Positions 46,504 through 53,878 of a stretch of 54,260 nt of DNA are shown one piece after another. This DNA comes from a virus: the IMG/VR virus record IMGVR_UViG_3300036861_000225, positions 1 through 54,260 of that record; one strand, given 5' to 3'. Under the pieces are notes generated by a model. It was not told the DNA's origin and did no database searches. It worked only from the letters and a program-made list of their open reading frames with translations. Every line of letters begins with the position of its first letter. Position 1 is the first letter of the stretch. The position numbers and the translations under genes are program-made.

Positions 46504-47804
46504 GCAAGGTTCTCCTGTTCAGGTTCAACTGCGAACCCGTCCGCTGACAGCTCGGGCGGGGTGTAGGGCTTCTTGATCTGGGCCGTGGGCTTCACGCTGG
46601 GCTTTGCCGGCGAGCGACTGATCAGCGGTTGGAGCTTCGCCCACTGCTTGCCGCCAAGCGCGGCCTTGCCTTCGGGCGTGTCCTTCGTCATCTTCTCGAC
46701 GCTGGTCGGACTCTTGAGGCTCAGATCGAACGCATCCTCGATCTTGAGACGGAAGGTCTTGCGCAGGAGATCCTCCACCGCGCCCTCATCATTCCATTTG
46801 CGCGCGCCCTCGCGACCCAGCTCCAGACCGAAGCCTTCGACGGCTTGGCCGGCGAGCAGACGTCGCTCAACTTCGGCGCGCACGGCTTTGATCCAATCCT
46901 CGATCATGCCGGTGGCGGCCATCGATTCCGCGAGTTCATCCGCCGCAGCGGGGATGCGCACGGTAGCCTCTTCGTTGATGACGGTGAAACTGCCCGCAAA
47001 GCTCTGCACCTTGCGCGTCATCGCGGGGCACGTCGCCATCGCGCGGCAGAAGCGGCAGTCTTCCTCGTTCGGGTCTGGGTGCAGGTAAGTCTGCGCCCAA
47101 GCGTCGAGACCGTCGCCGCTCAGGCCGGGCAGCGTGATCGTGGCCTCTTCGACCTTCGCGGCGCGCGCCTTCGCGTAGTCCGCGAACACGAGCAGGCCGT
47201 CGACGCTGATCGTCCACTCGGACAAGCCGCCGTGCTTCGGCTGGTAGATGCCGATGCGCACGCTGCGGATGTCGTAGGCCATTTCCAGCTCGGCGTACGC
47301 GCCCAGCGCGTAGAGCATGCCCTGGCTGTTGTTCTCGGGGTCGACCTTGACCCATCCGGTCTTGAGATCGATCACGAACAGTTCGTATCCGCCCTCGTCG
47401 AGCGGAATCAGGACGATGCAGTCCGCAGTGCCGAACTGCCCGGGCACGCCGACGTACTCGCTGAAGTCGACGCGGTGCTCGATCAGCATCAGGTTGCCGA
47501 TACCGAGCGCGCGCACGGTGTCGACGTAGCCCTGCGTCAGCTCGGCCATTTCCTCGGTGAACTTCACGGTGCGCGTGAGCTCGCCCGGGGCGTGCACCGG
47601 CACCAGCGTACCGATGGCCTTGGTCGCGCGCCAGTGCTCGGTGAGGCACATTTTCGCGACCGTGTGCATCGCGGTGCCGTCGTCGCTGGCACCGTTCGCG
47701 GTGTTCGGGTAGGCAGACTCCAGCGCGATGCGGCCGGCGCACTTGAGCCAGCCCTTGCTGGCGCTGGGGGACAGACGCGCGTGCTGTTCTTGGTGTTCGG
47801 TCAT
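46500..47804 (-). CDS. RecB-like PD-(D/E)XK nuclease (DUF2800)
   Basis: 434 aa from ATG 47804 (ATGA overlap). HARLSPSASKGWLKCAG with Cys22, GTADCIVL (D128), LFVIDLKTG (D146, K148), SQGMLYALGAY (Q161) and C-x2-C-x5-C (CRFCRAMATC, about 252-261) give a RecB/AddB-type nuclease with a probable four-Cys Fe-S staple. It probably produces ssDNA for the neighbouring ssDNA-binding protein. The C-terminus is Lys/Pro-rich and disordered. Confidence 0.88.
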   Translation of the reverse strand: MTEHQEQHARLSPSASKGWLKCAGRIALESAYPNTANGASDDGTAMHTVAKMCLTEHWRATKAIGTLVPVHAPGELTRTVKFTEEMAELTQGYVDTVRALGIGNLMLIEHRVDFSEYVGVPGQFGTADCIVLIPLDEGGYELFVIDLKTGWVKVDPENNSQGMLYALGAYAELEMAYDIRSVRIGIYQPKHGGLSEWTISVDGLLVFADYAKARAAKVEEATITLPGLSGDGLDAWAQTYLHPDPNEEDCRFCRAMATCPAMTRKVQSFAGSFTVINEEATVRIPAAADELAESMAATGMIEDWIKAVRAEVERRLLAGQAVEGFGLELGREGARKWNDEGAVEDLLRKTFRLKIEDAFDLSLKSPTSVEKMTKDTPEGKAALGGKQWAKLQPLISRSPAKPSVKPTAQIKKPYTPPELSADGFAVEPEQENLA

Positions 47805-48019
47805 TGCGGTTCCCACATTCCCTCAACGGAGATCGTCGAGCCGTGCATGTATTGGATGGCTTCGCAGCCCTTGATTGCGCCGGCCTTGCGCTTGTACGCC
47901 TCGCCGCTCTCCGCGATCACGCGGCCATTGCGCGCGAAGAGGCGCCAGCGCCAGCCATCCTTGGCGCGGTACACGTCGAAGACGTACGGGAACTGCGACT
48001 TGGGGCGGGGCGGCTTCAT
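47801..48019 (-). CDS. DUF1508-like protein, 72 aa
   Basis: FDVYRAKDGWRWRLFARNGR followed by VIAESGEAYKRKAGAIKGCE is one DUF1508/YegP-type repeat. The family is found in bacteria and phages without a settled function. Overlaps neighbouring genes by 4 nt. Confidence 0.78.
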   Translation of the reverse strand: MKPPRPKSQFPYVFDVYRAKDGWRWRLFARNGRVIAESGEAYKRKAGAIKGCEAIQYMHGSTISVEGMWEPQ

Positions 48020-48168
48020 TTCTTCACCTCCGCGAGCAGCAGATCGGTGAGCCGCACTGCTTCCTTCACGAGATCCGCCTCCGAAGGACCGAGCGGCTTG
48101 TTCGTGAGCCGTGCGGCGAGCAGGATCGTCGCGACGATCTGCCGCTCGTGTTGCTGGTCTTCGTTCAT
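48016..48168 (-). CDS. Small helical protein, 50 aa
   Basis: ATG at 48168 with GGAGGG 9 nt upstream; preferred over the longer upstream start. The product begins MNEDQQHERQIVATILLAAR and is all-helical, ending in LLAEVKK. No family recognised. Coupled to its neighbours by overlaps. Confidence 0.62.
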   Translation of the reverse strand: MNEDQQHERQIVATILLAARLTNKPLGPSEADLVKEAVRLTDLLLAEVKK

Positions 48169-48311
48169 CGGGATATGCCCTCCAATGGGTGCAAATGCGA
48201 GCGCAGGCTCAGGTGCAGCGCGAAGAGGCCGCAGCACACGCGCCGGTGGTGCTCGGCCGGACTACGCAGCCCGGCACTCATCAGCGCGGATGCGAGCGGC
48301 GTCAGGTTCAC
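48165..48311 (-). CDS. Small protein, 48 aa
   Basis: GTG at 48311 overlaps the upstream stop (GTGA) and its stop overlaps the next ATG. The product begins MNLTPLASALMSAGLRSPAE and includes CCGLFALHLSLRSHLHP. Supported by overlaps and by filling an otherwise empty stretch of a tightly packed operon; no family. Confidence 0.5.
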   Translation of the reverse strand: MNLTPLASALMSAGLRSPAEHHRRVCCGLFALHLSLRSHLHPLEGISR

Positions 48312-48760
48312 GCCATCGACTCGTTGGCGTCAGCGGCGAGCTTGTCGAGCACGAGCACGAGCTCGGGGCGATCGGCCGCCTTCACGTCCTGGCCGGTCTT
48401 CACCAGTGTGCCGTACTTCTCGGCGAGCGTGGCGAAGAACGCCTTGATGCCGGTGCGGTTCGCAGCGCTGTTCGGGTTGCTCACGGCCACCATTTCGGCG
48501 ATGCGCTGACCGATCGGAGCGTAGGGCAGCTCAGCGGATTCGGTGGGCGGGGTCTCGGGCGCAGCGGGAGCCGGGGCCGGCACCGGGGCGGCAGAAGGCG
48601 GCGAAGCCGCAGGCTTGTCCGCCTTGGCAGGCTTTGGGGCCTTGGTCTCCGCGGGAGCCGGCGCGGTAGCGGCCGCCGCGGCCGCCGCGGTCTTGTCCCG
48701 GGTCAGGTACGCGATGGCTTCGTCCATGTTGGCGAAGGTGAGCTTGATCTCGACGGTCAT
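48308..48760 (-). CDS. Hypothetical protein with Ala/Pro linker, 150 aa
   Basis: Begins MTVEIKLTFANMDEAIAYLT. A small N-terminal domain is joined by an Ala/Pro/Lys-rich linker (about 25-75) to a C-terminal helical part (ANRTGIKAFFATLAEKYGTL). The architecture suggests a modular DNA- or protein-binding early protein; no family recognised. Confidence 0.68.
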   Translation of the reverse strand: MTVEIKLTFANMDEAIAYLTRDKTAAAAAAATAPAPAETKAPKPAKADKPAASPPSAAPVPAPAPAAPETPPTESAELPYAPIGQRIAEMVAVSNPNSAANRTGIKAFFATLAEKYGTLVKTGQDVKAADRPELVLVLDKLAADANESMA

Positions 48761-48975
48761 GTGTTGCCTTTCTGTTTGGCGGTGAGGAATTGGATGCGGC
48801 TGGTGAGGCTCGCGCGTTCCGAGCGCAGCCCGCCGATGTACCAGCGCAAGCAGCGCGCGTCTTCATGGCGAAGCTCAAGCATCGCGTCGGCGTAGTCGGT
48901 TTCGGTGTCCACGATTTCGTGGTCGACAAGGCGCAGCTTGAAGCGCGCGGCCCAGAGGCGCAGGGAGGTGATCAT
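48757..48975 (-). CDS. Hypothetical protein, 72 aa
   Basis: ATG at 48975, 7 nt after the preceding stop. The product begins MITSLRLWAARFKLRLVDHE; the C-terminus is basic and helical (SERASLTSRIQFLTAKQK). No family recognised. Overlaps the next gene by 4 nt. Confidence 0.62.
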   Translation of the reverse strand: MITSLRLWAARFKLRLVDHEIVDTETDYADAMLELRHEDARCLRWYIGGLRSERASLTSRIQFLTAKQKGNT

Positions 48976-48982
48976 TGCGAAC

Positions 48983-49204
48983 TCAGCGAGCCAGCCGCAG
49001 CAGAGCATTGGCTGTAGCTGTCATTTCCATGTCTGTCCCACCCGATTCGCTGATCTCTTGCAGCGCGTCGGCCAAGCTGCGCAGCGTGTCAACGCGATTT
49101 CGCAGTAAGACGATCTTCGCGTCCGCAGCCGCTTTTGCCTTCACGGAATCGGACGATTGCCGGGCGTGACACGGCAGGGGATCGAGCAGGCTCATATCGG
49201 TCAT
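48983..49204 (-). CDS. Hypothetical protein, 73 aa; first gene of leftward replication operon
   Basis: ATG at 49204, about 27-30 nt downstream of the expected start of the promoter at 49267-49239. The product begins MTDMSLLDPLPCHARQSSDS and has a helical centre (AKIVLLRNRVDTLRSLADAL). No family recognised; first product of the operon. Confidence 0.62.
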   Translation of the reverse strand: MTDMSLLDPLPCHARQSSDSVKAKAAADAKIVLLRNRVDTLRSLADALQEISESGGTDMEMTATANALLRLAR

Positions 49205-49238
49205 ACGGTTCCCGGCTTTCGGCGTGTTGTGGGTCGGC

Positions 49239-49267
49239 AGACTAACTGCCGTATCAAATGCTGTCAA
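49239..49267 (-). promoter_or_regulatory. Canonical leftward sigma-70 promoter of the replication operon, with operator palindrome
   Basis: On the minus strand TTGACA (49267-49262), a 17-bp spacer, and TAGTCT (49244-49239). A 6-bp-arm palindrome CGGCAG-ACTAA-CTGCCG (49235-49251) covers the -10, a likely repressor site. It would drive the operon from 49204 down to 33050. Confidence 0.75.
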
Positions 49268-49272
49268 GCGTT

Positions 49273-49361
49273 TTGGTTGGGCGCGCGGTTCGTGGTGCAC
49301 TAACCGGGAATCGACCACAGCATTAGCGAGGATCCATCACCGGAGCCACGCGCCCAACCAA
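49273..49361. repeat. 13-bp inverted repeat in the divergent control region
   Basis: TTGGTTGGGCGCG (49273-49285) and CGCGCCCAACCAA (49349-49361) are perfect inverted repeats 63 nt apart, just upstream of the leftward promoter. The gap of 49205-49517 contains no gene; it holds this repeat, the leftward promoter, a terminator-like hairpin, a purine run (AGG)n at 49443-49465 and the rightward promoter. Confidence 0.7.
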
Positions 49362-49376
49362 AGACTCGAAAAAGAA

Positions 49377-49398
49377 GCCCGGGACCGAAGCCCCGGGC
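49377..49398 (-). terminator. UUCG-capped terminator between the divergent promoters
   Basis: In minus-strand sense a 9-bp stem (GCCCGGGGC/GUCCCGGGC, one G-U pair) closed by UUCG is followed by a U-rich run (TTCTTTTTC). It would stop antisense leftward transcription arriving from the 49518-53097 block before it reaches the leftward promoter region. Confidence 0.65.
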
Positions 49399-49479
49399 CT
49401 TTGCGCTGGCAACTGCTTACCTGCGGCGTCGGGAACAAGGACAGGAGGAGGAGGAGGAGGGAGGGTTCACCCGACGCGC

Positions 49480-49509
49480 TTGCAGTATGCACGGAGCAAG
49501 TGCTACAGT
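49480..49509 (+). promoter_or_regulatory. Leaderless-type promoter with palindromic spacer, upstream of Cro-like gene
   Basis: TTGCAG (49480-49485), an 18-bp spacer, and TACAGT (49504-49509) lie 8 nt before the ATG at 49518. AGCA-AG-TGCT (49495-49504) abuts the -10. It is the same class as the promoters at 6040, 8275 and 11000, which suggests autoregulation by the gene it drives. Confidence 0.6.
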
Positions 49510-49517
49510 CAACGCCC

Positions 49518-49781
49518 ATGAACATGAAACTAAAGCGATTCATGCACGCCCTCACGGGCGAGCAACAGGAGCGGTTTGCGCGGCTTGCAAATACCTCGGT
49601 GGGCACGATCCGCCACTACGTGACCGGGCGCCGCGTGCCGTCGAGCTCGGCCGCGATCGCGATGGAGAAAGCTGCGGTTCGCATGAACGTGGACGGCGCG
49701 CCGGTTCTCGGGCGCCGCGACTTGTCGCCCGCGTGCAAGGGCTGCGAGTACGCCAAAGCATGCACGGAAAGGCTGGATTGA
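49518..49781 (+). CDS. Cro/XRE-like HTH regulator, 87 aa
   Basis: ATG at 49518, set by the promoter 8 nt upstream. LTGEQQERFARLANTSVGTI followed by RHYVTGRRVPSSSAAIAMEK is a Cro-type HTH (about 10-50); the C-terminus CKGCEYAKAC could bind zinc or form a disulphide. It is placed divergently from the replication promoter, the classic position of a phage switch regulator. Confidence 0.8.
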   Translation: MNMKLKRFMHALTGEQQERFARLANTSVGTIRHYVTGRRVPSSSAAIAMEKAAVRMNVDGAPVLGRRDLSPACKGCEYAKACTERLD

Positions 49782-49785
49782 AGCG

Positions 49786-50163
49786 ATGACAATGTACGAC
49801 TTGGCCCCCATGACCAACCCCCTCCTGAAGCCGTGCCCATTCTGCGGAGATGCAAACCCGCGTCTAGGCAAGATAATAGAAGGCGACATGCTTCTTCGCG
49901 GCTTCATCATCGAATGTAGCGATTGCACCGCCAACATGGACCGCTGCGAAACAGAGGAAGAAGCCGTCGAATACTGGAACTGCCGCGCCGTTGGTGGCAG
50001 TTCTGGCGCTGAAGGAGCACGCATGGCCAACCCCCTCCGAGAAGCCCTGGCCGAGGCACGCGACGCACTCTGCGAGCTTGCCACTGACAGCCGCCCATAC
50101 GTCGGGCTGTTAATTGACAGGATCGACTCTCTTCTCGCTTCTCCGGCGCCCCGCAGCACTTGA
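49786..50163 (+). CDS. Lar-like restriction alleviation protein with C-terminal extension
   Basis: 125 aa. LKPCPFCGDANPRLGKII, ECSDCTAN and ETEEEAVEYWNCRA give the Lar/zinc-ribbon signature with C17, C20, C44 and C47. Lar proteins modulate type I restriction. About 50 extra residues at the C-terminus (from GSSGAEGARMANPL) form a second helical part. Start at 49786 or internal ATG at 49810; no strong ribosome binding site. Confidence 0.78.
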   Translation: MTMYDLAPMTNPLLKPCPFCGDANPRLGKIIEGDMLLRGFIIECSDCTANMDRCETEEEAVEYWNCRAVGGSSGAEGARMANPLREALAEARDALCELATDSRPYVGLLIDRIDSLLASPAPRST

Positions 50164-50196
50164 TACGCGGGTCCGCTCTGGTGTAACCTGACGTTC

Positions 50197-50266
50197 CCGC
50201 CAACCCCAAGGATACCCCCTTTGATCTAGGCCGCCCCCGTCTTTCGGTTCGGGGCTCGGTTGGCGG
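50197..50266. repeat. 9-bp inverted repeat upstream of the nuclease gene
   Basis: CCGCCAACC (50197-50205) pairs with GGTTGGCGG (50258-50266). The right arm overlaps the -35 of the promoter at 50260. Between them is a smaller GC hairpin (about 50233-50256). The gap 50164-50311 has no gene. Confidence 0.55.
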
Positions 50267-50288
50267 CGATGCGCGCCTGTGACACACT
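50260..50288 (+). promoter_or_regulatory. Predicted promoter of the nuclease-primase pair
   Basis: TTGGCG (50260-50265), a 17-bp spacer, and CACACT (50283-50288), followed by a normal leader with GGAG (50303-50306) before the ATG at 50312. Unlike the other rightward promoters it has a standard leader. Confidence 0.45.
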
Positions 50289-50311
50289 GACACTCCTTCT
50301 CTGGAGACTGA

Positions 50312-50770
50312 ATGAGAGCCATCGAAACGCGCTACAAAGGGCGCCTGTTTCGCAGCCGACTGGAAGCCCGCTACGCGGTGCTTTTCGACGAGCTCGCGAT
50401 CGCGTGGGATTACGAGCCGGAAGGCTATGTTTTCGAGGATGGAACCCGGTATTTGCCGGACTTCTGGCTCAAGATCCCCGGCAAGCCAGGGCAGGGCTAT
50501 TGGGTCGAGGTCAAAGCCAGCGATCCCACGCCGGCGGAAGTGCACAAGCTTTCGCTGCTCGTGAGCAAGTCAGGGCATCAGGGCTGGTTCTTCACCGGCT
50601 CGCCGGGTGAAGGAAGCACACACTCACACGACGGCAAAGCCTGCGGGCCGCTGCGCTGGGCTGCGCCTATCGTGGCGTGCGCTACGCGGGATCTCAATGG
50701 CCGCTGGCGACAGGCCGCACACGAAGCGCTCGGCGCGCGGTTCGAGTTCGCAAAGAGGCGGCGTGCATGA
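50312..50770 (+). CDS. PD-(D/E)XK endonuclease
   Basis: 152 aa. FRSRLEARYAVLFDEL (E18), RYLPDFWL (D50) and YWVEVKASD (E66, K68) are the catalytic elements of a small PD-(D/E)XK nuclease, similar to phage recombination or T7 endonuclease I-like nucleases. The basic C-terminus (FEFAKRRRA) may contact DNA. It overlaps the primase-helicase by 4 nt. Confidence 0.8.
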   Translation: MRAIETRYKGRLFRSRLEARYAVLFDELAIAWDYEPEGYVFEDGTRYLPDFWLKIPGKPGQGYWVEVKASDPTPAEVHKLSLLVSKSGHQGWFFTGSPGEGSTHSHDGKACGPLRWAAPIVACATRDLNGRWRQAAHEALGARFEFAKRRRA

Positions 50771-53097
50771 CAGTCGACATCCGGGATATCCGCGCGCTTG
50801 ACCCGTTGGTGCGCCGCGTACGCACCGACATCACCGCAGCGAAGACCAAGGTAAACGGCAAGACCGCAAGCTACTGGACAACGGACCCGCTGACCGACGA
50901 ACTGCTGAGCCAGCACCTCAACGGCGGGCCGGCGCGGGGCGTGTGCCCATTGCCGGCTGGCGGCAGTCACGTACTGGTGGCGCTGTTCGACCTTGACGAC
51001 CATCAAGGCGATGCCTCGTGGTCTGAAATGGCGCTGCTGGGTGCGAACCTGTGCGACGTGCTGGAGCTGGCGCACGGCTGTTCGCCGATTGCTTGGCGAT
51101 CCAGCGGCGGGCGGGGCATCCACGTCATGCTTGTGTGGGACGAGCCGCAAGACGCCTACAGCGTGCGCCAGTTCATGTTCCGCGTGCTCGACTCGATCGG
51201 ATTCGAGGCGGGCACCAAGGGCATCAAGGCCAAGCAGATCGAAGTGTTCCCAAAGCAGGACCGCGTGAACCTGAGCGGCCCGGGTAGCAACGGGAACATG
51301 TTCATCCTGCCGATGGCCGGGGCGAGCGAACTGCTGGTGCCGGACGAGTTCTCCGGGACGCTCGTGCCGTCGCCTGGGGGGCGCGAGGACGTGCGCTGGC
51401 TCGTGTGGGACGGCCGATGCCCACCGGTGCCGGTGCTTGAGCGGCCGGTGCGCGTGGCGCGCGCGGCGCGCGCGGCGGGCGACGTCGGCGCGGTGGATGA
51501 GGCCGAGCTACTGAGCGCCCTGGACGCGATCCCGAACACAGGCGACAAGACGTTGGACTATGACACTTGGTTCAAGGTCATGGCCGGCATCAACCACGCC
51601 TATGGTGGGGGCGGCGAAGAGTTAGCGATCACTTTCAGCAGGAAGGCCGGCGGCAAGCACGTCGAAGCGTTCTTGTTGGAGCGGGTATGGCCGTACCTGC
51701 GCTGCGATCGCGAGGACGGGATCACTGCGAAGACGATCTACCACTTGGCCGGCTCGTACGGCTGGGTGCGCCCGATCGACGCAGGCGCGTTCTCGGCTGT
51801 CGTGGTGGCTGGGGGTTCAGGGGGGCCGGGAGCGGCGCCCGCGCCGCTGCCTGCGTTCACCAGGGATCGGGCCGGCGCGGTGCTGCCCACGGCGACGAAC
51901 GCAGTGATGGCGCTGCGCCGGCCCGACGTGTGCGGCTGGCGGATCGGGCATGACGAGTTCCGCGACGAGATCACGGTGGCCGCGGCCGGCGCGCCCGAGG
52001 GCGACGGCTGGCGGCCGATGACGGATGCCGATCTTGTGCGCATCCGCGTCGCGCTGGAGGCCGTGCCGTTCAAGACCGCACCGAAGGAACTAGCACGCGA
52101 TGCCGCGGTGCTCGTCGCCGAAGAGAACCGCTACGACTCTGCGCAGCTGTGGCTCACAGGGCTGGAGCGCGCGCCCGGCTGGGATGGCGTGGCGCGATGT
52201 GAACGGTTCTTCGTCGAGTTCTTCGGCTGCGAGGACACGGCGTATACGCGGGCCTGCGGCGCGTACCTGTGGACCGCGCTCGCTGGGCGCGTGCTCGATC
52301 CGGGGTGCCAAGTCGACATGGCCGTGACGCTGGCCGGCGATCAGGGGCTGCGGAAGTCATCGGCCATCGCCGCACTCGTGCCTGACCCCCAGTTCTTCAT
52401 CGAAGTGGACTTCGCCGACAAGGAAGAGGACACGGCACGCCGCATGCGCGGGGCTTTGGTGGGCGAGATCGCCGAGCTGCGCGGCTTGCACACCAAGGAC
52501 CAAGACGGCATCAAGAAGTTCATGACCCGGCGCTACGAGAAGTGGATCCCCAAGTACAAGGAGTTCTCAACGACATTCCCGCGGCGCATCGTGTTTGTGG
52601 GCACCGTTAACCCGTCCGAGCTCGGGTTCCTGGCCGACTCGACGGGCAACCGGCGATGGCTCCCGCTGGACGTGTCCAGGGCGGACGTCGAGGGCATCGC
52701 GGCGGCCCGGGAGCAGCTGTGGGCGGAAGGCGCGGCGATGTGGCGCGCGGGCGGCGTGGCATGGCAGGCGGCCGAGCGCTTGGCGGGCCCTGCGCACGAG
52801 CGGCACACCATGCAAGACATGTGGCACGAGGCCATTGCCGAGTGGCTGGAGGGCGTGGAATCGATGCCTGCGGATGCCGGCGAGGAGGTCGTGGTGCAGC
52901 CGCGGGGGCGGTTCCCGGTGAGCGTTGCGGATGTCGCGAGCGGGGCGCTAGGGCTAGCAATCCGGGACTCAGGCCAACTTGCGCAAAAACGCATAGGGGC
53001 GGTGCTGCGCAAGCTTGGCTACGAAAAAAGGAACCTGCGCATCAACGGGGAGCAGAGAACCCGGTGGTGCTTGCCGTTGCTAGCTGGCAAAAAGTGA
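50767..53097 (+). CDS. Primase-helicase (AEP primase + VirE-like SF3 P-loop)
   Basis: 776 aa from ATG 50767. N-terminal AEP primase core: ALFDLDDHQGD (D75, D77) and HVMLVWDE (H119 onward). A PriCT-2-like segment is at about 230-320 (DALDAIPNTG ... ITAKTIYHLAGSYGW). C-terminal VirE-like ATPase: LAGDQGLRKSSAI (Walker A at 524-531), VDFADKEEDTARRM and FVGTVNPSEL. It is the likely replicative primase-helicase, paired with the family A polymerase. The two-domain layout fits the size. Confidence 0.88.
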   Translation: MTVDIRDIRALDPLVRRVRTDITAAKTKVNGKTASYWTTDPLTDELLSQHLNGGPARGVCPLPAGGSHVLVALFDLDDHQGDASWSEMALLGANLCDVLELAHGCSPIAWRSSGGRGIHVMLVWDEPQDAYSVRQFMFRVLDSIGFEAGTKGIKAKQIEVFPKQDRVNLSGPGSNGNMFILPMAGASELLVPDEFSGTLVPSPGGREDVRWLVWDGRCPPVPVLERPVRVARAARAAGDVGAVDEAELLSALDAIPNTGDKTLDYDTWFKVMAGINHAYGGGGEELAITFSRKAGGKHVEAFLLERVWPYLRCDREDGITAKTIYHLAGSYGWVRPIDAGAFSAVVVAGGSGGPGAAPAPLPAFTRDRAGAVLPTATNAVMALRRPDVCGWRIGHDEFRDEITVAAAGAPEGDGWRPMTDADLVRIRVALEAVPFKTAPKELARDAAVLVAEENRYDSAQLWLTGLERAPGWDGVARCERFFVEFFGCEDTAYTRACGAYLWTALAGRVLDPGCQVDMAVTLAGDQGLRKSSAIAALVPDPQFFIEVDFADKEEDTARRMRGALVGEIAELRGLHTKDQDGIKKFMTRRYEKWIPKYKEFSTTFPRRIVFVGTVNPSELGFLADSTGNRRWLPLDVSRADVEGIAAAREQLWAEGAAMWRAGGVAWQAAERLAGPAHERHTMQDMWHEAIAEWLEGVESMPADAGEEVVVQPRGRFPVSVADVASGALGLAIRDSGQLAQKRIGAVLRKLGYEKRNLRINGEQRTRWCLPLLAGKK

Positions 53098-53290
53098 CGG
53101 CTAGCGGGGTACGACTAGCACGCCGACGCCCGGTAAATCGTGAGGTGCTAACCGTGCTAGCCGTCTTCTCTAACTTAAGGTATATATAATACCTGTGTGT
53201 AGTGTAGGGGCATTCTGGGGAAAGGTTGGGGGATAGGGCTAACAGGGCTATCAGGGCTATCAGGGCTAGCAAAGGAGCTTGCAGAAAACG
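53098..53290. other. Candidate replication origin: AT-rich palindrome and 9-bp iterons
   Basis: Between the primase-helicase and the terminator. AGGTAT-ATATA-ATACCT (53178-53194) is an AT-rich palindrome, strongly contrasting with the GC-rich genome. Four exact tandem 9-bp units AGGGCTA(A/T/G)C run from 53235 to 53270. Several CTAGC motifs occur at 53102-53163. No convincing gene is present; this composition is typical of phage origins. Confidence 0.6.
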
Positions 53291-53292
53291 AC

Positions 53293-53315
53293 AAGGGGCG
53301 CACAAGGCGCCCCTT
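53293..53315. terminator. Bidirectional terminator
   Basis: A perfect 9-bp stem AAGGGGCGC/GCGCCCCTT with a 5-nt loop. T residues follow on the plus strand and TTGTCGTTTT on the minus strand. It ends both the rightward primase transcript and the leftward micro-gene transcript. Confidence 0.75.
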
Positions 53316-53332
53316 TGACCAAGCCGTAAAAT

Positions 53333-53425
53333 TTAGCGCGAAAGCTGGTCGACCAAAAGCCAAGCCCCGAGCAACCCAATCGTGACCGCGAGAGCCACCC
53401 CAGCGATACGGTCGGCCCAGCTCAT
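53333..53425 (-). CDS. Membrane microprotein, 30 aa
   Basis: ATG at 53425 with GAGGGG upstream and an overlap with the preceding stop. MSWADRIAGVALAVTIGLLG forms one transmembrane helix. It is the last gene of the leftward early operon before the terminator. Confidence 0.55.
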   Translation of the reverse strand: MSWADRIAGVALAVTIGLLGAWLLVDQLSR

Positions 53426-53598
53426 CGCTTGCCCCTCAACGCGGCGTGCGTGTCGACCGGGCCATAGTGGCCACCCAGCCGATCGGTCCACGTGGTGCGC
53501 GGGATGTCGGCCCAGCTCGGGGTGTACCTGTGGCCGCGCAGAAGGCCTACAGAGGGCATCACGGCGCCCGGCAAGGGGGAGAGAGGGGTACGGGTCAT
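53422..53598 (-). CDS. Small protein, 58 aa
   Basis: ATG at 53598 with a strong AAGGAG. The product begins MTRTPLSPLPGAVMPSVGLL and contains PSWADIPRTTWTDRLGGHYG; it is Pro-, Trp- and Arg-rich and probably an unstructured early protein. Overlaps both neighbours. Confidence 0.55.
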   Translation of the reverse strand: MTRTPLSPLPGAVMPSVGLLRGHRYTPSWADIPRTTWTDRLGGHYGPVDTHAALRGKR

Positions 53599-53780
53599 GT
53601 CGATCTCCTTTCGGGGGTTGCGGCGGGCTTCTGGGGCCCTTGGAGCGTGTCCACGAACAGGGATTCGTGGTCACGGCAGAAGTAGATGCGCATCACGGTC
53701 GCAGGCGCGAAGTCCACAGCGAGGTAACGCTCGCAACGGTGATGGCGCGGACACATCACGCCCAGACAGACCGGGCTCAC
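53595..53780 (-). CDS. Cys/His-rich small protein, 61 aa
   Basis: GTG at 53780 overlaps the preceding stop (GTGA). CLGVMCPRHHRC near the N-terminus and a later YFCRDHESL suggest a small zinc-binding protein. No family recognised. Confidence 0.55.
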   Translation of the reverse strand: MSPVCLGVMCPRHHRCERYLAVDFAPATVMRIYFCRDHESLFVDTLQGPQKPAATPERRST

Positions 53781-53878
53781 GCGCGACCCCCTTGCATGGC
53801 GAGGTACCACGCATCGGCGGGGGACATGCGCGGTAACGCGCGGCGCACCATGAAATAACGGCGGATTGTGGCTTGCAT
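53777..53878 (-). CDS. Microprotein, 33 aa
   Basis: ATG at 53878 with GGGAG 8 nt upstream. The product begins MQATIRRYFMVRRALPRMSP; the first half is basic, the second contains WYLAMQGG. Follows the repeat-protein gene in the leftward operon. Confidence 0.5.
   Translation of the reverse strand: MQATIRRYFMVRRALPRMSPADAWYLAMQGGRA

Noticed and set aside
46629-48050. 473-codon plus-strand frame opposite the RecB-like nuclease
   Set aside because: Antisense shadow of the nuclease gene with Arg/His/Ala-rich composition and no domain.
48543-48785. 80-codon Ala/Gly-rich plus-strand frame
   Set aside because: It is the complement of the Ala/Pro linker in the 48308-48760 gene.
49273-49361. Phage attachment site
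   Set aside because: The 13-bp inverted repeat has no adjacent integrase or excisionase; no integrase exists in the window.
53042-53305. 87-codon minus-strand frame across the iterons
   Set aside because: Its repeated ALIALIALLAL stretch is simply the translation of the AGGGCTAnC iterons, and it runs into the end of the primase-helicase gene.
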